64,000 nt of DNA from an uncultured Vampirovibrio sp. (GTDB taxonomy: Bacteria; Cyanobacteriota; Vampirovibrionia; Gastranaerophilales; Gastranaerophilaceae): NCBI GenBank assembly GCA_910584405.1, contig CAJUAL010000005.1:1-64000 (forward strand). The letters run 5' to 3'. Positions 1-9,515 of the stretch are shown here, piece after piece (the stretch's first letter is position 1; the number at the start of each line of letters is the position of its first letter). The notes under the pieces were generated by a model. That model had not been told where the DNA came from. It was given only the letters and a program-made list of their open reading frames with translations, and did not search any database. The translations under genes were made by a program, and so were the position numbers.

Positions 1-75
1 GTAAGAGTCAAAATACCACAAGAACTACTAACAGTGCTATTATTAAATCGTTATAGATATTATATCACTTCTTAA
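1..75 (+). CDS. C-terminal fragment of an unidentified protein
   Basis: Frame 1 is open from the window edge for 24 codons and stops with TAA at 73-75, immediately before a strong terminator. The visible tail (VRVKIPQELLTVLL...) is too short to identify. That the frame closes exactly at a terminator suggests a real gene end, but this could be chance. Confidence 0.4.
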   Translation, partial: VRVKIPQELLTVLLLNRYRYYITS

Positions 76-105
76 TCTCGGGGGTAAAATCCCGAGATTT
101 TTTAT
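74..105 (+). terminator. Rho-independent terminator
   Basis: AATCTCGGG (74-82) pairs perfectly with CCCGAGATT (91-99) around an 8-nt loop and is followed by a T-rich run. It closes the upstream gene whose stop overlaps the stem. Confidence 0.85.
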
Positions 106-191
106 TTATTGATAGGTAAATACGGGATTGTTAGAGTTTTATAAATAATTTAATATAAGTCAGATAATTATTACAAAAAGGAGAAAATTTC

Positions 192-737
192 ATGAAACAT
201 CTGGTAGAACCGATTCGAGACAAGAAGAAAATTAAAGAAGTTGAGGAATATTTGGAACAAAAAAGTTTTCGTAACAAGGTTTTATTTTGCTTGGGGATAA
301 ATTCAGGTTTGCGGGTTTCTGACATTTTATCATTGAATGTTGGGGATGTTAGGGGACGATCGCATATCGAGCTTTGTGAAAAGAAGACTGGTAAGGTTAA
401 AAAATTCCCGATTAATAATAAATTGGAAAAGCTTTTAGCTGATTATATAAGTGATAAGCTTGACAGCGAACCTTTATTTGAGTCAATAAAACGGCACAGA
501 CTTGACAGGTCGCAAGTTTACAGAGATTTAAATGAGGCTTGCGCGGCAGCCGGTGTTGATGCGAATATTGGGACTCATACTATGCGAAAGACTTTTGGGT
601 ATCATCATTACAAGCAATTTAAGGATATTGCAATGCTTCAAATGATTTTTAATCATTCCTCACCGAATATTACTTTACGTTATATAGGAATTGATCAGGA
701 CGAAATTGATAAATCCTATAAGGCTTTTGAATTGTGA
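192..737 (+). CDS. Tyrosine recombinase (phage integrase family), catalytic domain only
   Basis: This 181-residue protein is a tyrosine recombinase, which cuts and rejoins DNA at specific sites through a covalent phosphotyrosine intermediate. All the expected catalytic residues are visible: R41 in NSGLRVSDI, a lysine at 64/65 in EKKTGK, H129 and R132 in THTMRKTF, H155 in NHSSPN and the nucleophile Y164 in LRYIG. It lacks the roughly 100-residue N-terminal SAM-like DNA-binding domain of XerC/XerD-type enzymes, yet it has its own ribosome site (AAAAAGGAG, about 8 nt before the ATG), so it is probably a natural short form. No attachment sites, excisionase or other phage genes lie next to it. The DNA target is unknown. 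Confidence 0.88.
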   Translation: MKHLVEPIRDKKKIKEVEEYLEQKSFRNKVLFCLGINSGLRVSDILSLNVGDVRGRSHIELCEKKTGKVKKFPINNKLEKLLADYISDKLDSEPLFESIKRHRLDRSQVYRDLNEACAAAGVDANIGTHTMRKTFGYHHYKQFKDIAMLQMIFNHSSPNITLRYIGIDQDEIDKSYKAFEL

Positions 738-814
738 TATATTTATTTCCCGCATTGGGCAATAGTTTTCTTTTACATATCGGGTTATTTTATTTACTGA
801 TAGGAGGAAATTTT

Positions 815-1120
815 ATGTTTTATAATGTACTTAATGCTAAGGATTTAGTTAATTTAGATGGTGAAAAATTTAAAAAAGAAGTTTTAATGCAGCATAATGA
901 CAGTTGTCTTAATCTTGTTGCGTTAAAAAAAGATGAAATCATTGATACTCATACGTCAATAGCTGATGCTGCTGTTTATGTTTTAGACGGTGAGATTGAA
1001 ATTCATTTTGACGCTGAAAAATTTACTGTTGATAAAGGTGAGATTTTAATGTTTAAAAAAGATGATCAACATCATGTTGTTGCGAAGAAGGATTCAAAAT
1101 TCCTTTTAATAAAAATTTAG
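815..1120 (+). CDS. Small cupin-domain protein
   Basis: A 101-residue single-domain cupin (small beta-barrel). The middle and end (HTSIADAAVYVLDGEIEIHFD, then KGEILMFKKDDQHHV) follow the two cupin motifs, with several histidines that could bind metal. The start at 815 is chosen because TAGGAGG sits 7-8 nt before it; an upstream in-frame start at 734 overlaps the recombinase gene and would add a meaningless hydrophobic leader. Cupins of this size are often sensors or enzymes of small-molecule metabolism, and the substrate cannot be told. It follows the recombinase gene by about 78 nt and ends at a bidirectional terminator. Confidence 0.8.
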   Translation: MFYNVLNAKDLVNLDGEKFKKEVLMQHNDSCLNLVALKKDEIIDTHTSIADAAVYVLDGEIEIHFDAEKFTVDKGEILMFKKDDQHHVVAKKDSKFLLIKI

Positions 1121-1128
1121 GTGTTAAA

Positions 1129-1157
1129 AAGGGCTGATATTTTATCAGCCCTTAAGT
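1129..1157. terminator. Bidirectional terminator between convergent genes
   Basis: AAGGGCTGATA (1129-1139) pairs with TATCAGCCCTT (1143-1153) over a 3-nt loop. A- and T-rich flanks on both sides suit the convergent cupin (+) and M48-like (-) genes. Confidence 0.85.
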
Positions 1158-1168
1158 TTTAAATATTA

Positions 1169-1969
1169 TTATTGTTGAGCAGAGTTAAGTAATCCGTAAG
1201 CTGCATCCCAGCCGCTTAAACCGCCTCTTGTTCTGAATTTTGTAATTTGACTTGCACTGTTTTTCTTAGCTTTTGTTTGTTCTTTTGTATTTTTTGATTC
1301 AGCTTTTTTGTTAGCTTTTCTTTCTGCAATTTCTGGGTTAGCGTAAGCTAAGAAATTTCTGTATTCGGCACATCCGTATCCTGCTTTAACTTTTGTCGGA
1401 TGAGCGTATGAAATATAGTTATAAATACTCATTGCTCTATCTGCGTTAGCAGGTTTCCCTTGAATTGTTTCCCAATATGTGCCTGTTTGTTTTGTTAATA
1501 CAACAATTATTGCAAGCGGGTTATAACCTGCGGCAACCATTAAATCAGCAGCGATAATATCAGCTTCTTTTTCTTCTTTTGCTGTTGTGTAGCCTGAAAT
1601 TAGTGTTGAAGTTGTAGTATCTGTATTTACGTTTGAACCTGCTTGAAGTAGGTTTTTAACTTTACCTTTAGATGCATGACCGCTTATTATGTGTCCGATT
1701 TCGTTAGCAATAACTGCTGCTACTTCATTATCGTTTCCGGTGTATGCTAAATCTGCACTTGAAATATTTATTACTTTGTTTGATGCATAGTTTGAATTGT
1801 TAACATTGCCTGATACAACCGTAAATTTAACGTTATTAGACGGAATGTTGTTTTTTGTAAGCAATGTGGCTCCTACTGTCGGAACTTTTGATGCTGCATT
1901 ATATGTTGCCGCAAATGTCGGAACAATTGTAAATAAGACAGCTAAAAGTGTTAATAAAACTTTTTTCAT
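1169..1969 (-). CDS. M48-like secreted metallopeptidase homologue with degenerate zinc motif
   Basis: The 266-residue protein starts with a clear signal peptide (MKKVLLTLLAVLFTIVPTFAA), so it is probably periplasmic. The start at 1969 is set by AAGGAGGAAG just upstream; a longer frame reaching 2074 has no ribosome site. The core matches the M48 peptidase layout: AAVIANEIGHIISGH, then KEADIIAADLMVAAGYNP with the third-ligand glutamate near residue 135. However, the first histidine of HEXXH is asparagine (N89; E90 and H93 are kept). The C-terminal 35 residues are lysine-rich. It may be inactive or use altered metal binding. It is divergently arranged with the methyltransferase gene. Confidence 0.8.
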   Translation of the reverse strand: MKKVLLTLLAVLFTIVPTFAATYNAASKVPTVGATLLTKNNIPSNNVKFTVVSGNVNNSNYASNKVINISSADLAYTGNDNEVAAVIANEIGHIISGHASKGKVKNLLQAGSNVNTDTTTSTLISGYTTAKEEKEADIIAADLMVAAGYNPLAIIVVLTKQTGTYWETIQGKPANADRAMSIYNYISYAHPTKVKAGYGCAEYRNFLAYANPEIAERKANKKAESKNTKEQTKAKKNSASQITKFRTRGGLSGWDAAYGLLNSAQQ

Positions 1970-2052
1970 ATTTTCTTCCTCCTTATGTAATATCCAATAA
2001 CATAATATAACAAAATGTCTTTTTATTAAAGAATATGATAAAATTAATTTAT

Positions 2053-3699
2053 ATGTTAGTATCAAAAGCCACAAAAAACAATTGGAAAAGGTTGAACCTT
2101 AATGCTCAGGATATAGAAAAAAAATTAACAAAAAGGGCAAATAAAAGGTATTCAAAAAAGTTGTTTATTCCTAAAGAGTATTCAACGGACGTTTCTAATG
2201 TAGAATTGATAACGGATATTGTTGAGAAAACCATAGATTTAAGAGAATGTATTTATTACCTAGCAGTGAATCTTTTGAATATAAACGGGTTATCAACCAC
2301 CACAAAATATATATATGAAGTTTTGGAAGAATTTGAGCCAAAGTCTGATAAAAATGCGCAGTTTTATTTGTCATTAAAACTTCCAACAGATGAAAAAGAT
2401 TTCTTAGGTTGTGTTTATCAATCACTTTTAAATGAAGGCAGTAAAAATATTAAAGGTTCATATTATACACCGCAATCGATTTTAGAGGAGATTTTTCCAA
2501 ATAATATTGATTCATCTTCGACTTTCCTTGACCCTTGCTGCGGGACGGGAAGTTTTCTACTCGAGGCTGCTAACAGTATAACATCACCTGAGCAGATTTT
2601 TGGGTGTGATATGGATGAAGTTGCTTGTTTTATTGCAAAAATTAATCTTATAATAAAATTTAAAGATAAAGAATTTCGTCCTAATATTTTTAATATGGAT
2701 TTTCTGGGAGTAAATAATCTTGGAAATTTTGATATTATTGCTACTAATCCGCCTTGGGGAGCGTTATCAAAGCCTGATTATAAGAAAAAATATCCTCAAA
2801 TAACATCTGATGAAAGCTTTTCTTATTTTATAGCAGAGTGTTCAAAGCATTTAAATCACGGCGGCAAGATGCTTTTTGTTCTGCCGGAATCTGTTTTAAA
2901 TGTTAAAGTCCATAGTGATATAAGAAAGTTTATTCTTGATAATTTTCAGATTGAAAAGATAAATCTTTTTGGCAGAGTATTTTCAAAAGTATTAACGGGT
3001 GTTGTTTCTTTGAGTTTGCGAGAAAGGGGTGAAACACAAGAAGATATTATAATCGGTACAAATAGAATTTCTCAGTCATTTTTTGAGGGTAATACAAATT
3101 ACAATTTTTCTGTTTTAGATAATTATGATGTACAACTGTTGGATAAAATATATTCAAAACCTTATTTAACCTTAAAAGACAGCGTATGGGCGCTAGGGAT
3201 TGTAACGGGTGATAATTCAAGGTTTATTTCGGAAAATCAGAAAAACGGCGAGAAAATTTATTCTGGTAAAAATATTTCAAAAGACGGGATTTCAGACTCT
3301 GCTCGTTATATCCTTTATGACAGGACACAATTTCAGCAGGTTGCGTCTGGTGATATTTACAGAGCAAAAGAAAAGCTTGTTTATAAATTTATCTCTAAAA
3401 AACTTGTTTTTGCCTATGATGATAAGCAGCGGTTGTTTTTGAACAGTGCTAATATTCTTATTCCAAAGCTTGACGGTTATTCAATCAAAGATGTTATGAC
3501 TTTTTTAAACTCTACATTGTTTCAATATATTTATTCTAAAAAATTTAATGAGCTGAAAGTCTTGAAGGGTAATCTTCTTGAACTTCCGTTTCCTGTTAAA
3601 TGCCCTGATAATGATTTAACGGATGATAAAATTTTTGAGTTGTATGATTTAACAAATGATGAAATTTCATATATTAAAAATACCGTTTTTAAGTTATAA
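2053..3699 (+). CDS. N6-adenine DNA methyltransferase with TaqI-like specificity domain
   Basis: A class gamma-type DNA methyltransferase that methylates adenine N6 using S-adenosylmethionine. Motif I (DPCCGTGSF) lies about 160 residues in and the catalytic motif IV (NPPW) about 232 in. The C-terminal third (YSGKNISKDG... LNSTLFQYIY... LKGNLLELPFP) resembles TaqI/Eco57I-type target-recognition regions. No endonuclease or specificity gene is adjacent, so it looks like a solitary methyltransferase. A TATGAT -10 element (2034-2039) overlaps an alternative ATG at 2035, which favours the ATG at 2053 and a very short leader with no ribosome site. The nadE gene follows after 29 nt and may be cotranscribed. 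Confidence 0.87.
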   Translation: MLVSKATKNNWKRLNLNAQDIEKKLTKRANKRYSKKLFIPKEYSTDVSNVELITDIVEKTIDLRECIYYLAVNLLNINGLSTTTKYIYEVLEEFEPKSDKNAQFYLSLKLPTDEKDFLGCVYQSLLNEGSKNIKGSYYTPQSILEEIFPNNIDSSSTFLDPCCGTGSFLLEAANSITSPEQIFGCDMDEVACFIAKINLIIKFKDKEFRPNIFNMDFLGVNNLGNFDIIATNPPWGALSKPDYKKKYPQITSDESFSYFIAECSKHLNHGGKMLFVLPESVLNVKVHSDIRKFILDNFQIEKINLFGRVFSKVLTGVVSLSLRERGETQEDIIIGTNRISQSFFEGNTNYNFSVLDNYDVQLLDKIYSKPYLTLKDSVWALGIVTGDNSRFISENQKNGEKIYSGKNISKDGISDSARYILYDRTQFQQVASGDIYRAKEKLVYKFISKKLVFAYDDKQRLFLNSANILIPKLDGYSIKDVMTFLNSTLFQYIYSKKFNELKVLKGNLLELPFPVKCPDNDLTDDKIFELYDLTNDEISYIKNTVFKL

Positions 3700-3728
3700 T
3701 TTAATAGAAAATGTTTTAAGGATAAAAA

Positions 3729-5747
3729 ATGGAACAGGATAAAGAACGAATATACAAGCTTTGCGAACTTTTTGACAGCAAAGAAGCCTCAAAAGAATCA
3801 GAAGAAGAGTTAAAAGAACTTTTAAAACCATATAAAGACGGTTCAATCGGGATTGCTCAAATCAATCCAAAAGCAGGTGATATTGAGTATAATGCCTCAA
3901 AAATTGTAAAATATATAAGCCATGCTCAAAATATAGGGCTTGATTTGGTAGTATTTCCTGAACTTACGCTAATGGGGTATCCTATAGAAGATACAATTGA
4001 CAGACACCCTATTATTGTTGAAGAAAATGTGAAGTGGCTTAAAGAAATTGCTAGAATTACAACTACAACCACTGCACTGGTCGGTTTTGTAGAACCAAGA
4101 CTATATAATAATTTAACAGGTAAAAAGTATTATAATTCCGTTGCAGTTTTATCAGGTGGTAAAATACAAAGTATTATACGTAAATCATTACTCCCGACAT
4201 ACTCAGAGTTTAACGATTACAGATACATTGAACCTTCTCCTGTTGTAGGTTCTCAGCCTGGGGAAACATTAGGGAATTTTGATGTAGATAAAGTCGTTGA
4301 CGGCAGCAAAATAAACCTTGTAAATTCAAAAACTTACGGGATTTCTATTTGTGAAGATTGTTGGAATAATAAAGAATTTTTCAATGATACTACGCTTTAT
4401 TCACTGGATCCGATAGAAGAATTATCAAAAGAAAAACCTGATGTGTTTATCAATTGTTCGGCTTCACCAACAAGAGCAAAAAAAGAACAGTTGAAACATA
4501 ATATGTTATCGTTTATTTCTAAGAAATATTCAACACCGATAGTTTATGTAAATCAGGTTGGGGCGATTGATAACAGTTCGTTTGACGGTTCTAGCAGGGT
4601 GTTTGACGGGGACGGAAAACTGTTAGCTCGTGCTAAATCTTTTACTGAGCAGTTTTTAATAGTTAATCCTCATAAAGGCTTAGGTAAGATTTATCCGCTG
4701 ACTAAGGGGTTAGAACAAACTCTTACAGAGGCTAAAATTTATACTCTTGAGTATGAGCCTGATTTAGAAAGGACTTATAAAACCATTATTCAAGGTATTA
4801 GAGATTACTTTAATAAAACAGGTTTCAAACGTGCTGTTTTAGGTTTGTCCGGCGGGTTAGATTCAACTGTTTGTGCGGTTTTACTTGCTGATGCGATAGG
4901 TGCTGAGAATGTCTTTGGTGTAAGTATGCCGTCAAAGATTACAAGTAAGGAAAGTAAATCAGACGCAGCTGAACTTGCTTCAAACTTAGGTATACATTTT
5001 ACTGAAGCCTCAATTAAAGATATGGTTGAAACGACAAATAACAGTTTACAAAATTTATTTAAAACTGTTGAAGAAAAATGGAACTGTCGTTATAAAGAAT
5101 CTTTTACTCAGGACAATATCCAAGCTCGTTCCCGTGCGATGTTTTTATGGGGAATAAGTAATGAGTTTGCAAGTTGTCTTCCTATTGCAACATCTGATAA
5201 GTCAGAGCTTTATATGGGTTATGCAACAATAAACGGTGATATGTCAGGCGGATTTGCTCCGATTGCAGATGTTCCGAAGACAAAATTGTTTGCGCTTGCA
5301 AGGTGGCTTAATAACAACAGGCATGTAAAAAATGCTATACCTGAAGCGATTATTCTCAAAAAACCGGGGGCAGAACTTGCTATTGACCCTAAAACAGGCA
5401 AGCCGTTAATCGCAGAAGATGCTTTGATGCCTTATGAGTTTCTCGATGAAATTATTTGGCGAATTGAGAATAAAAAAGAACATTACTACGATATGCTAAG
5501 TTCTGAGTTCTTATATGAGAAAAATAATGCAGTTTCTAAAGAACAAAAGATTCAGTGGCTTGATAAATTCTATCGCAGAATGTCTACTGCTTTATACAAG
5601 TGGTCAATCTTGCCTCCTTCTGTTATCGTGGATTCGCGTTCAATCAATAAATATGATTATAAACAGCCTATAACGTCTTCAGGAATAAATTATAAAGGCT
5701 TATCTCAAGACGATATTGAATCAAAAATTCTAAGTTTTATGAAGTAA
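3729..5747 (+). CDS. nadE: Glutamine-dependent NAD+ synthetase
   Basis: This two-domain enzyme of 672 residues makes NAD+ from deamido-NAD+, ATP and glutamine in the cytosol. The N-terminal nitrilase-type glutaminase domain (about 35-300) keeps the catalytic triad E78 (VFPEL), K152 (RKSLLP) and C208 (SICEDCWNN). The C-terminal synthetase domain carries the PP-loop SGGLDST starting at S374, and later the ATSDKSELYMGY segment. The length is normal for the long bacterial form. AAGGAT precedes the start. It follows the methyltransferase gene closely but is functionally unrelated to it. Confidence 0.96.
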   Translation: MEQDKERIYKLCELFDSKEASKESEEELKELLKPYKDGSIGIAQINPKAGDIEYNASKIVKYISHAQNIGLDLVVFPELTLMGYPIEDTIDRHPIIVEENVKWLKEIARITTTTTALVGFVEPRLYNNLTGKKYYNSVAVLSGGKIQSIIRKSLLPTYSEFNDYRYIEPSPVVGSQPGETLGNFDVDKVVDGSKINLVNSKTYGISICEDCWNNKEFFNDTTLYSLDPIEELSKEKPDVFINCSASPTRAKKEQLKHNMLSFISKKYSTPIVYVNQVGAIDNSSFDGSSRVFDGDGKLLARAKSFTEQFLIVNPHKGLGKIYPLTKGLEQTLTEAKIYTLEYEPDLERTYKTIIQGIRDYFNKTGFKRAVLGLSGGLDSTVCAVLLADAIGAENVFGVSMPSKITSKESKSDAAELASNLGIHFTEASIKDMVETTNNSLQNLFKTVEEKWNCRYKESFTQDNIQARSRAMFLWGISNEFASCLPIATSDKSELYMGYATINGDMSGGFAPIADVPKTKLFALARWLNNNRHVKNAIPEAIILKKPGAELAIDPKTGKPLIAEDALMPYEFLDEIIWRIENKKEHYYDMLSSEFLYEKNNAVSKEQKIQWLDKFYRRMSTALYKWSILPPSVIVDSRSINKYDYKQPITSSGINYKGLSQDDIESKILSFMK

Positions 5748-5799
5748 TTGCACGACTGTTTTAATATGATAAGATTATCTACAAGGGAAAGTATATTTA

Positions 5800-6894
5800 A
5801 TGTCAAAGCTTAATATTATGAAAATATTATACAAAAATTCACCAATGAATTTTTATTATTATACAGCGGAAGAAGATACCGTTATTAAGTCTGTTAATAA
5901 TACTTCTTTAGGGTATAAATTTAAAAAACTTTTTTCTAAATATGAGCTTGATAAAGTTTGGAGTTTTATTCGTTTATATAAGCGGATATCAACAGTATTA
6001 ATATTTTTAGTTTTTGTTACGATATTATATAAAATTATTTTTCCTAACTATGCATTACTAATAGATAGTAATTTGCATTTAAGCATTGTAACAGTTATAT
6101 CTGCAATTATTCTTGTATATTTTGGTATAACTTTTGTTAGTACGAAGGTTTTTGAAAAAAGGCTTGAAAAAGTCTTTGGAGAATTTGAAAAAACAAAATT
6201 TATTAAAAATGTAGAAGTTGATGAGCGTTTTTATAAAATATTTAAAAACGAATTAACTAAGGTTTCTGTATTATTGCTGCTTATAATCATGCTTATTTTC
6301 TTTGCTTCTCCTGTGAAAAAAGCCTATAGTGCAATTTCACAAGGTCAATATAAAAAGACTATCCGAATAACAACTTTAGGCTCGGTTGTTTTTCCGATAT
6401 TGCCTGATTGGTATTCGTTAAGAGGATATGCACGTTTTCAGCTTGGTGATTATGAAGCTGCCATAAACGATTATGATAAGGCGTATCGTTTGGGTACGGA
6501 TTTCTTTAATACTATGAATTTTGATAATAAAATTTATATAAAATATTTCTTAAAAGATTATGAGAGCGCAATTAAAGATTTTGATGATGAAATAAAAAAT
6601 GCCAACAGCGATTATGAAAGAGATTCTTTCTTATGGGATAAGGCGCAGTTTTTGTATAATGTAAACCGTTATGAAGAAGCGCTTGCTTTGTATTCAGAAT
6701 TGTTAACAAAAGCAGACAGTGACAGCGTATTTTTACTAAAAGACAGATTATATTTAGAAAGAGCTCAAATTTATCAAATTTTGGGTCAAAATGATTTGGC
6801 AAATGACGATTTGATAAATTCAGATACGATAGAAACCTTGGAAAATAAACTTGATTATATTCCAAAACCTGTTCTTTTATTGAAAGAATTATAA
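5800..6894 (+). CDS. Membrane protein with C-terminal TPR repeats
   Basis: A 364-residue protein with transmembrane segments near residues 63-81, 93-113 and 154-170, followed by tetratricopeptide-like repeats (for example YSLRGYARFQLGDYEAAINDYDKAY and the KAQFLYNVNRYEEALALYSELL region). The TPR part normally mediates protein-protein contacts; which side of the membrane it faces is not certain. AAGGGAAAG precedes the start, and a TATGAT -10-like box lies at 5765-5770. It converges with the AsmA-like gene, whose stop lies only 3 nt beyond its own. No specific partner is indicated. Confidence 0.75.
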   Translation: MSKLNIMKILYKNSPMNFYYYTAEEDTVIKSVNNTSLGYKFKKLFSKYELDKVWSFIRLYKRISTVLIFLVFVTILYKIIFPNYALLIDSNLHLSIVTVISAIILVYFGITFVSTKVFEKRLEKVFGEFEKTKFIKNVEVDERFYKIFKNELTKVSVLLLLIIMLIFFASPVKKAYSAISQGQYKKTIRITTLGSVVFPILPDWYSLRGYARFQLGDYEAAINDYDKAYRLGTDFFNTMNFDNKIYIKYFLKDYESAIKDFDDEIKNANSDYERDSFLWDKAQFLYNVNRYEEALALYSELLTKADSDSVFLLKDRLYLERAQIYQILGQNDLANDDLINSDTIETLENKLDYIPKPVLLLKEL

Positions 6895-6897
6895 GAA

Positions 6898-9513
6898 TTA
6901 TCGGATGTCTTTTAATGTAACGTCTAATTTGTTGGCGTTAAGGTTTCCTTTTATATTAACCCTAAATATTCCGACTTCTTCCGGTGTACCGTTGATGGGC
7001 GGAATTTGTTCGATTTCTTTAGTAAATTTAGTTTTAGAACGTTCAACTTTGAAAAATATTTTGTAAAGTAATGACAGCGGAAGTTTTAATATTTTTATTT
7101 TCTTTTCGGCAATTTTGTTGTGTTTACCCCACATTGTTATGTTTCCGATTTCAGTGTCTATGTTGTAGTTTCCTTCAATGAAGGTTGAAAGATATTCACT
7201 TTGTGAGTATATTCTTGCTTCATGAACTTCACTGTTATCAAGTTCAAAACAGCCGCAAAGATCTGTTGAAAGGTTTTGTTTATTTGTAAAATCAATGTTT
7301 GTAATTTTTGAAAGTGTGAATTTAATAGGTTTTTTGATATAATAAAGCGGATTTTTACGTTTTTTTGATTTGTTTAGTATAATTTCGCGGGAACCGAGCT
7401 TTGGCATCATACCGTCTTCTATTGCAAATGTTGCGTAAGCTTTTATATCGTTAAGCTTGTTTGTAGTAATCAGGTGTAATGATGCAGATGCAAGTCCCGT
7501 AAAGTATTCGGGAAGGTTAAACATCTTTGTTGCAACCTCGTTTGAATCGATTTCGTAAGCCGAGAAATATATATCTGAATTATGTTTTTTTATGTCATAT
7601 TTACCTTCTGCACTTAAAATCCCTTTTGAATATTCGGTTTGAGGGATAACAAAATCTACGATATCATTTTTTAGTTTTCCGTTAATTTCAACATCATGCA
7701 GGTAGAATTTTGAGTTCAGTATCTCGTCAACCCTTATTCTTCCTTTTTCTACTGTGACGTTGTAATCTTTGTGTTTGTGGTGTTTTATGGTGTGTTTTGG
7801 TTTTAAATCTTTAAATCCGTTACGCTTTACGTAAAACTTGTTAAGGTGAATATCTATGTTTTTGACAAATAATCCGTCTAAAAACTTGTTATCAGCAAGC
7901 AGTGACAGGTTTATCGGAGAATCAAAGAATGTTCCTGTTGTGTTTATTGTAAGTTCTTTGTCTTTAGCACTTATTATTGCAGATTTCAGGTATAAAAAGT
8001 CTTCGTGGTAGGTTTCATTTAGTTTTACATATCCTGACAAAAGTTTGTTTACAAAGTCATATCTTAAATCTGCGCCAAAAGTTCCTCCGTAAATAAAATC
8101 ATTAACAAAAGAGCTTACAAGCTCGATAGGAAGCTGACCTTCGGTTTTTAATGTTAAATATGAAGGTTTGAAATGATCTTTTGGCTTAATAAATAATCCG
8201 TCGCCATAAAGAAGTTTTTTAATGTTCTTGTTTTCTATAAAGCTGTAGCTGTAATTTTTTAAGTATAAATTGTTTTCTACTTTATGAGTATTCGCGCTGA
8301 TTTGTCGGATTTTGTCTGTATTATCAAGGCTTCCGTAGGCTGAAATAAGGTTGCTTCCTTTGGGTAGTGTTAATATATAATCTACATCAACACCTTTTTG
8401 AACTTCGTATCTGACTTTAGCATCAGCGTGTCCTACAATCTGCAAGGGCTTAAAATACTTCTGTGTAAAATGATTTGTAAGTCTTTTTGAATGAACATTT
8501 CCGACGGTGTGAACGGATTTTGTAAAAAGACCTTCAATAAAAACGTCTGTATAAACAGCTTCTTCTCCAAATGTTCCGTTAGTTTTAGTTTCCATTGTTC
8601 TATTGTTGAAATTAAATTCAACAATAGGAAGCCGTACGGGAATTTTGAATTTTGAAAAGTCAGCGCCGAGGTTATGAGCTATACATTTTCCTGATAATCC
8701 TTTTTTTGAGTATTTTAAATCAGTATCAAGGGTTCCTGTAAAGTTTGTGAAATTTTCTATAAAATTCTTTTTATTCGGGTGTTTTAGTTTATAGAAGTAC
8801 AAGAACGCTGATTCTAAGTCTTTAGCAGGCAGAGATTTGCCTTTAAATGATAATTTATCAATTGCGCCGTTTAAAATAAGCGTTGAATTTACAAAATTAA
8901 CCGACAAATCGTCAAAAAATAATTTGTTAAAATAGTGAATTTTGCCTGATTTACCTATAATTACAGGTGAATTTATGTATGGAGATTGAACTTTGCCTAA
9001 AAACGTGCAAACAATTTTAAATCCTTCTTTGTGCGATTTGATATTATCAAGTTCTATAAATGTTTTTCCGGAAGAATCAAGTTTTAGGTAAGCTTTTTGT
9101 ATGTTTGTAATAGGGAAAAACTTCAAGTTGAAAGCTTTTTTGTCGTTGTTATTATTGTTGTTAAAAAGTTTTTTGATTTCAAAAATATCAACGTAGACAC
9201 TTTCAGCATCAATAGTTTTAGGCTTTATTGAAAGCGGGTTTGTAGAAAGTTGAAGATTTTTTGCTTTAAGTATGTTCTTACTTGAAATTTCCTCTGTCGA
9301 AATTTCAAAAGATAAGTTCGGGTTGGTTTTAAAGTTAAAATTGTTGATTTTTACAGGAGAATTTAACTTTTCGCTTAAAAAGGTTTCGTATTTTGATACC
9401 ATTTTATCCGAATTTAGTACCACAGGCAGAGCGAAAAACAAAAATGCATATACCACAGCAAGGCCTGCTGTTAAGATTATTCCTGAGATTATATATACAT
9501 TTTGTTTTTTCAT
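6898..9513 (-). CDS. AsmA-like envelope protein (second of a tandem pair)
   Basis: An 871-residue protein with one N-terminal membrane anchor (about residues 8-32) followed by a long beta-rich region. The layout and the opening pattern (anchor, then SEKLNSPVKINNFNFKTNPNLSFEI) fit the AsmA/TamB/YhdP-like group. Those proteins are anchored in the inner membrane, cross the periplasm and are implicated in lipid transport to the outer membrane. The start lies 2 nt after the stop of the larger paralogue upstream, so the two are one operon and probably translationally coupled. Family level only; individual domains are not resolvable by eye. Confidence 0.7.
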   Translation of the reverse strand: MKKQNVYIISGIILTAGLAVVYAFLFFALPVVLNSDKMVSKYETFLSEKLNSPVKINNFNFKTNPNLSFEISTEEISSKNILKAKNLQLSTNPLSIKPKTIDAESVYVDIFEIKKLFNNNNNNDKKAFNLKFFPITNIQKAYLKLDSSGKTFIELDNIKSHKEGFKIVCTFLGKVQSPYINSPVIIGKSGKIHYFNKLFFDDLSVNFVNSTLILNGAIDKLSFKGKSLPAKDLESAFLYFYKLKHPNKKNFIENFTNFTGTLDTDLKYSKKGLSGKCIAHNLGADFSKFKIPVRLPIVEFNFNNRTMETKTNGTFGEEAVYTDVFIEGLFTKSVHTVGNVHSKRLTNHFTQKYFKPLQIVGHADAKVRYEVQKGVDVDYILTLPKGSNLISAYGSLDNTDKIRQISANTHKVENNLYLKNYSYSFIENKNIKKLLYGDGLFIKPKDHFKPSYLTLKTEGQLPIELVSSFVNDFIYGGTFGADLRYDFVNKLLSGYVKLNETYHEDFLYLKSAIISAKDKELTINTTGTFFDSPINLSLLADNKFLDGLFVKNIDIHLNKFYVKRNGFKDLKPKHTIKHHKHKDYNVTVEKGRIRVDEILNSKFYLHDVEINGKLKNDIVDFVIPQTEYSKGILSAEGKYDIKKHNSDIYFSAYEIDSNEVATKMFNLPEYFTGLASASLHLITTNKLNDIKAYATFAIEDGMMPKLGSREIILNKSKKRKNPLYYIKKPIKFTLSKITNIDFTNKQNLSTDLCGCFELDNSEVHEARIYSQSEYLSTFIEGNYNIDTEIGNITMWGKHNKIAEKKIKILKLPLSLLYKIFFKVERSKTKFTKEIEQIPPINGTPEEVGIFRVNIKGNLNANKLDVTLKDIR

Positions 9514-9515
9514 GG

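Noticed and set aside
734..814. Longer N-terminus for the cupin gene starting at 734
   Set aside because: It overlaps the recombinase gene and has no ribosome site, while TAGGAGG marks the ATG at 815.
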